Under the pieces are notes generated by a model. That model saw only the letters and a program-made list of their open reading frames with translations, was not told the origin of the DNA and did no database searches. The translations under genes were made by a program, and so were the position numbers. A stretch of DNA of 64,000 nt. It comes from an uncultured Verrucomicrobiota bacterium (lineage in GTDB: Bacteria > Verrucomicrobiota > Verrucomicrobiia > Opitutales > Seribacteraceae). Positions 62,215 through 64,000 of this stretch are shown here, one piece after another. Each line of letters starts with the position of its first letter. Within the stretch, counting starts at the first letter, position 1. The stretch spans positions 1 through 64,000 of the forward strand of contig CACHJU010000007.1 in the NCBI GenBank assembly GCA_902580225.1, in the 5' to 3' direction.

Positions 62215-64000
62215 GCCCCCGAATGATGTTTACATTTAGTCTTTTGCTCTTTGGGATTTCCAAACGCTTCTTGAATTCTCCTGGGGTTTTGGAAGATGCT
62301 GCTTCAAATGAATCCTCAGTCCGATGAACTAGGTGAATGCCCTGAAACGGGAAAGTTCCACTGTAACCTTTTCCCCATCTAAAAACCATACCACTTAGAC
62401 TCGTAGGGGTAACCTTTATTTTATGGGAACCAAAAGGAAATCCCATAAGCTCAGCTGATTTGATTGGGTTCCATGCATCCCCGCTGAATTTACCAAGCAC
62501 ATCATTCCATTTTTCAATCAATGGTATTTTCGCTCGTTTCGATTCTATGGGATCAATATATAAAGAACCATCGCCAACTAAAGGTTCAATTTCTTTCATC
62601 GATTTATTTGCCACATCTGGAATAAAATTGGGTGAATACAGAGCTATACTAAAAACAGTGGGAAATTCCCCTGGCTTTTTCTCATCCACTTCGCCCCAAA
62701 AGCTCAATCCTCGATGATTGATTTGCATGACATATTCAAATGTGGACCCATTGTCCAGAGTTCCGCGAATGATCGTTTCTTCACGATCCATAGAAACTTT
62801 TGGAGGATCTTCATAGGAAACGATTTTTCGGTGTTTCCACTGCCGGTTCCTTTCTCCTGGATTCAGGTAATAATAAGTCCGAAAATGAACAGCCAAGGGT
62901 ACCCGTTTAGCCCGCTCTCCCAAAGCTGAATCCCCTTCCTTTCCAGCATTTTTCAACCAAACTTTGACCGTATTACCATTTGAATGAAGGGCTACATCAT
63001 AAACAGCACTCTCTAAAATCGTGTTGTAACCTTTCCATTTTCCATCTCCATACCTAGGTAGGCTCCCTCCTTTTGCAGGCAATATTGCCGGATTCTTGGG
63101 CATAAGTTTATCCTTCAGTCTCTTCAAACCTTCACCCAACGCCTGAGATTCAGCACTCAATCGTTCCCATGGTAATTCATAGGGACGATTGGGATTATTT
63201 TTCATCAACAGGGTAACCCCCTTTTCATTCGCAGCCACAAAAATTGCATCAATTCCATTACCGTCTGAACTAACCCAGTTATGACTTTTACCCAAATCAG
63301 CTTCGACTAATTCGGGGACTTTCATTTTCTTTCGCTGATTAGCCAACTGTTGCCTAAGCTTATTTTGTTTGAGGAGCAAGGTCTGTAGTTTGTTGGCCAA
63401 CTCCTGAGAATCTTTTGATAATCGAGAAAGCGGAATTGTTTGCTCGGACCTGCCCCCAAACATTGTAAGGTTTACATTTTCACTTTCAATAGAGATGAAC
63501 TTTGCCTTTATCACGCTGCCTGTAGTGCTTTTCCATGCGTGCTCAATATCCAAAGATAATTCATTATTGGAGTTCGTCTTGATTGTAGTTGATGCAATCG
63601 GTTTTTTGGGGGGAGTTACGACTGGGTCACTCGGAACAGAAGGACCTGATAAACTTTTAGCTAAAGCTTGAGAGGACGGATTCAGACTGGCAAGAGGCAA
63701 AGGCACAACTTTACCATTCCACTTTACCGTGACCGAATTTGCGTCTGCCTTTATAAAAACCGCTTTCAGAGTTCGGCCCTGTAAATCAGTCCATGAATGA
63801 AGTTTTTCCGCATTGGCAGGAGTGGAAATGGTATCGAATGGATTAGAGGATGCTTCCGTTTGCTTTGAGGCTGAGAGTTTTTGAGCAAGTGCCTGAGAAG
63901 AAGGCGATAGATTAGCCAAAGGAATAGGTACGATTTTACCATTCCAGTTTATCGTAACCGTTACCCCATCGGATCTAATAAAAGATGCTTGCAGGGTCCT
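62207..64000 (-). CDS. SHD1-repeat protein, 5' end beyond the window
   Basis: At least 597 aa. The reading frame stays open to base 64000, so the N-terminus is missing; the in-frame TTG at 63919 lies inside a repeat and is not a start. Four SHD1-like repeats are visible: one at the very edge (RTLQASFIRS, then IPLANLSPSSQALA), then units starting SWTDLQGRTLKAVF, AWKSTTGSVIKAKF and NWVSSDGNGIDAIF. The rest (about the last 320 residues) is an unknown domain with WKGYNTILESAVYDVALHSN and QINHRGLSFWGEVD. SHD1 repeats are common in PVC secreted proteins, with no known activity. The nuclease gene overlaps its stop. Confidence 0.8.
   Translation of the reverse strand, partial: RTLQASFIRSDGVTVTINWNGKIVPIPLANLSPSSQALAQKLSASKQTEASSNPFDTISTPANAEKLHSWTDLQGRTLKAVFIKADANSVTVKWNGKVVPLPLASLNPSSQALAKSLSGPSVPSDPVVTPPKKPIASTTIKTNSNNELSLDIEHAWKSTTGSVIKAKFISIESENVNLTMFGGRSEQTIPLSRLSKDSQELANKLQTLLLKQNKLRQQLANQRKKMKVPELVEADLGKSHNWVSSDGNGIDAIFVAANEKGVTLLMKNNPNRPYELPWERLSAESQALGEGLKRLKDKLMPKNPAILPAKGGSLPRYGDGKWKGYNTILESAVYDVALHSNGNTVKVWLKNAGKEGDSALGERAKRVPLAVHFRTYYYLNPGERNRQWKHRKIVSYEDPPKVSMDREETIIRGTLDNGSTFEYVMQINHRGLSFWGEVDEKKPGEFPTVFSIALYSPNFIPDVANKSMKEIEPLVGDGSLYIDPIESKRAKIPLIEKWNDVLGKFSGDAWNPIKSAELMGFPFGSHKIKVTPTSLSGMVFRWGKGYSGTFPFQGIHLVHRTEDSFEAASSKTPGEFKKRLEIPKSKRLNVNIIRGRG

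Noticed and set aside
62207-63919. A complete SHD1 gene starting at the TTG at 63919
   Set aside because: The TTG is inside a repeat (IPLANLSP) and the frame stays open to the window end, so the gene is partial.
1-64000. Prophage, integrative element or insertion sequence
   Set aside because: No transposase, integrase, phage structural gene, attachment repeat or tRNA target is visible.

Overview
The window reads as a contiguous piece of a chromosome from a marine-type member of the PVC superphylum, most likely Verrucomicrobiota (Opitutae-like). This is an inference from content. It holds SHD1-repeat proteins, a Planctomycete-type cytochrome c domain fused to leucine-rich repeats, two secreted PQQ-type beta-propellers, a DUF6807 (PmoA-like) protein, a Gfo/Idh/MocA oxidoreductase and a formylglycine sulfatase. 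Lysine and peptidoglycan precursor synthesis uses LL-diaminopimelate aminotransferase. By eye the DNA is AT-rich (about 40% GC), coding density is very high, and many starts lack a clear Shine-Dalgarno sequence. I see no rRNA, tRNA, CRISPR array, insertion sequence or prophage.

Layout. 1-5.5 kb: three tandem flagellin genes, two with a shared beta-rich insert, followed 5 nt later by a membrane-anchored STAND/AAA-like ATPase. 5.6-9.5 kb: a MarR regulator, an overlapping lipoprotein-Smr-HhH operon, a Lon-N-domain protein and a nucleoside transporter. 9.6-18.4 kb: an SDR, dapL, an ABC-2 exporter, a DUF374 acyltransferase, an outer-membrane-barrel candidate, a LysM amidase, and a hydrolase/enoyl-reductase pair. 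18.4-24.6 kb: exported accessory proteins (HEAT/jelly-roll plus PQQ propeller, cytochrome c-LRR, DUF6807), an EamA transporter and a CbiX-like protein. 24.7-28.6 kb: two Pal/OmpA lipoproteins and a PhnD-PhnC-PhnE type importer. 28.6-32.4 kb: M20 and M48 peptidases and purH.

32.5-35.0 kb: a tight RNA-processing operon (apaG, beta-CASP nuclease, rph). 35-42.7 kb: a GYF/MORN protein, a methyltransferase, a prenyl synthase, a DUF4013 membrane protein, an FmdB zinc ribbon, a DJ-1 protein, a medium-chain dehydrogenase and a membrane TPR-FKBP fusion. 42.8-49.6 kb: a sulfatase, purU-carB, a small protein with two YHS-like cysteine motifs, and an NAD(P)-binding protein. 49.7-57.2 kb: gltX-glnS, then MFS, Gfo/Idh/MocA and PQQ genes with clear terminators. 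57.2-64 kb: sufT-like, sppA divergent from a large conserved protein of unknown function, an exo/endonuclease-like phosphatase, and an SHD1 protein cut by the window edge.

Most genes are housekeeping genes for nucleotides, envelope and translation, interleaved with PVC-type secreted accessory proteins. The least explained part is the flagellin-ATPase locus at the left end. Next are the tandem YHS-like protein, the TPR-FKBP fusion and the exported HEAT/PQQ pair.
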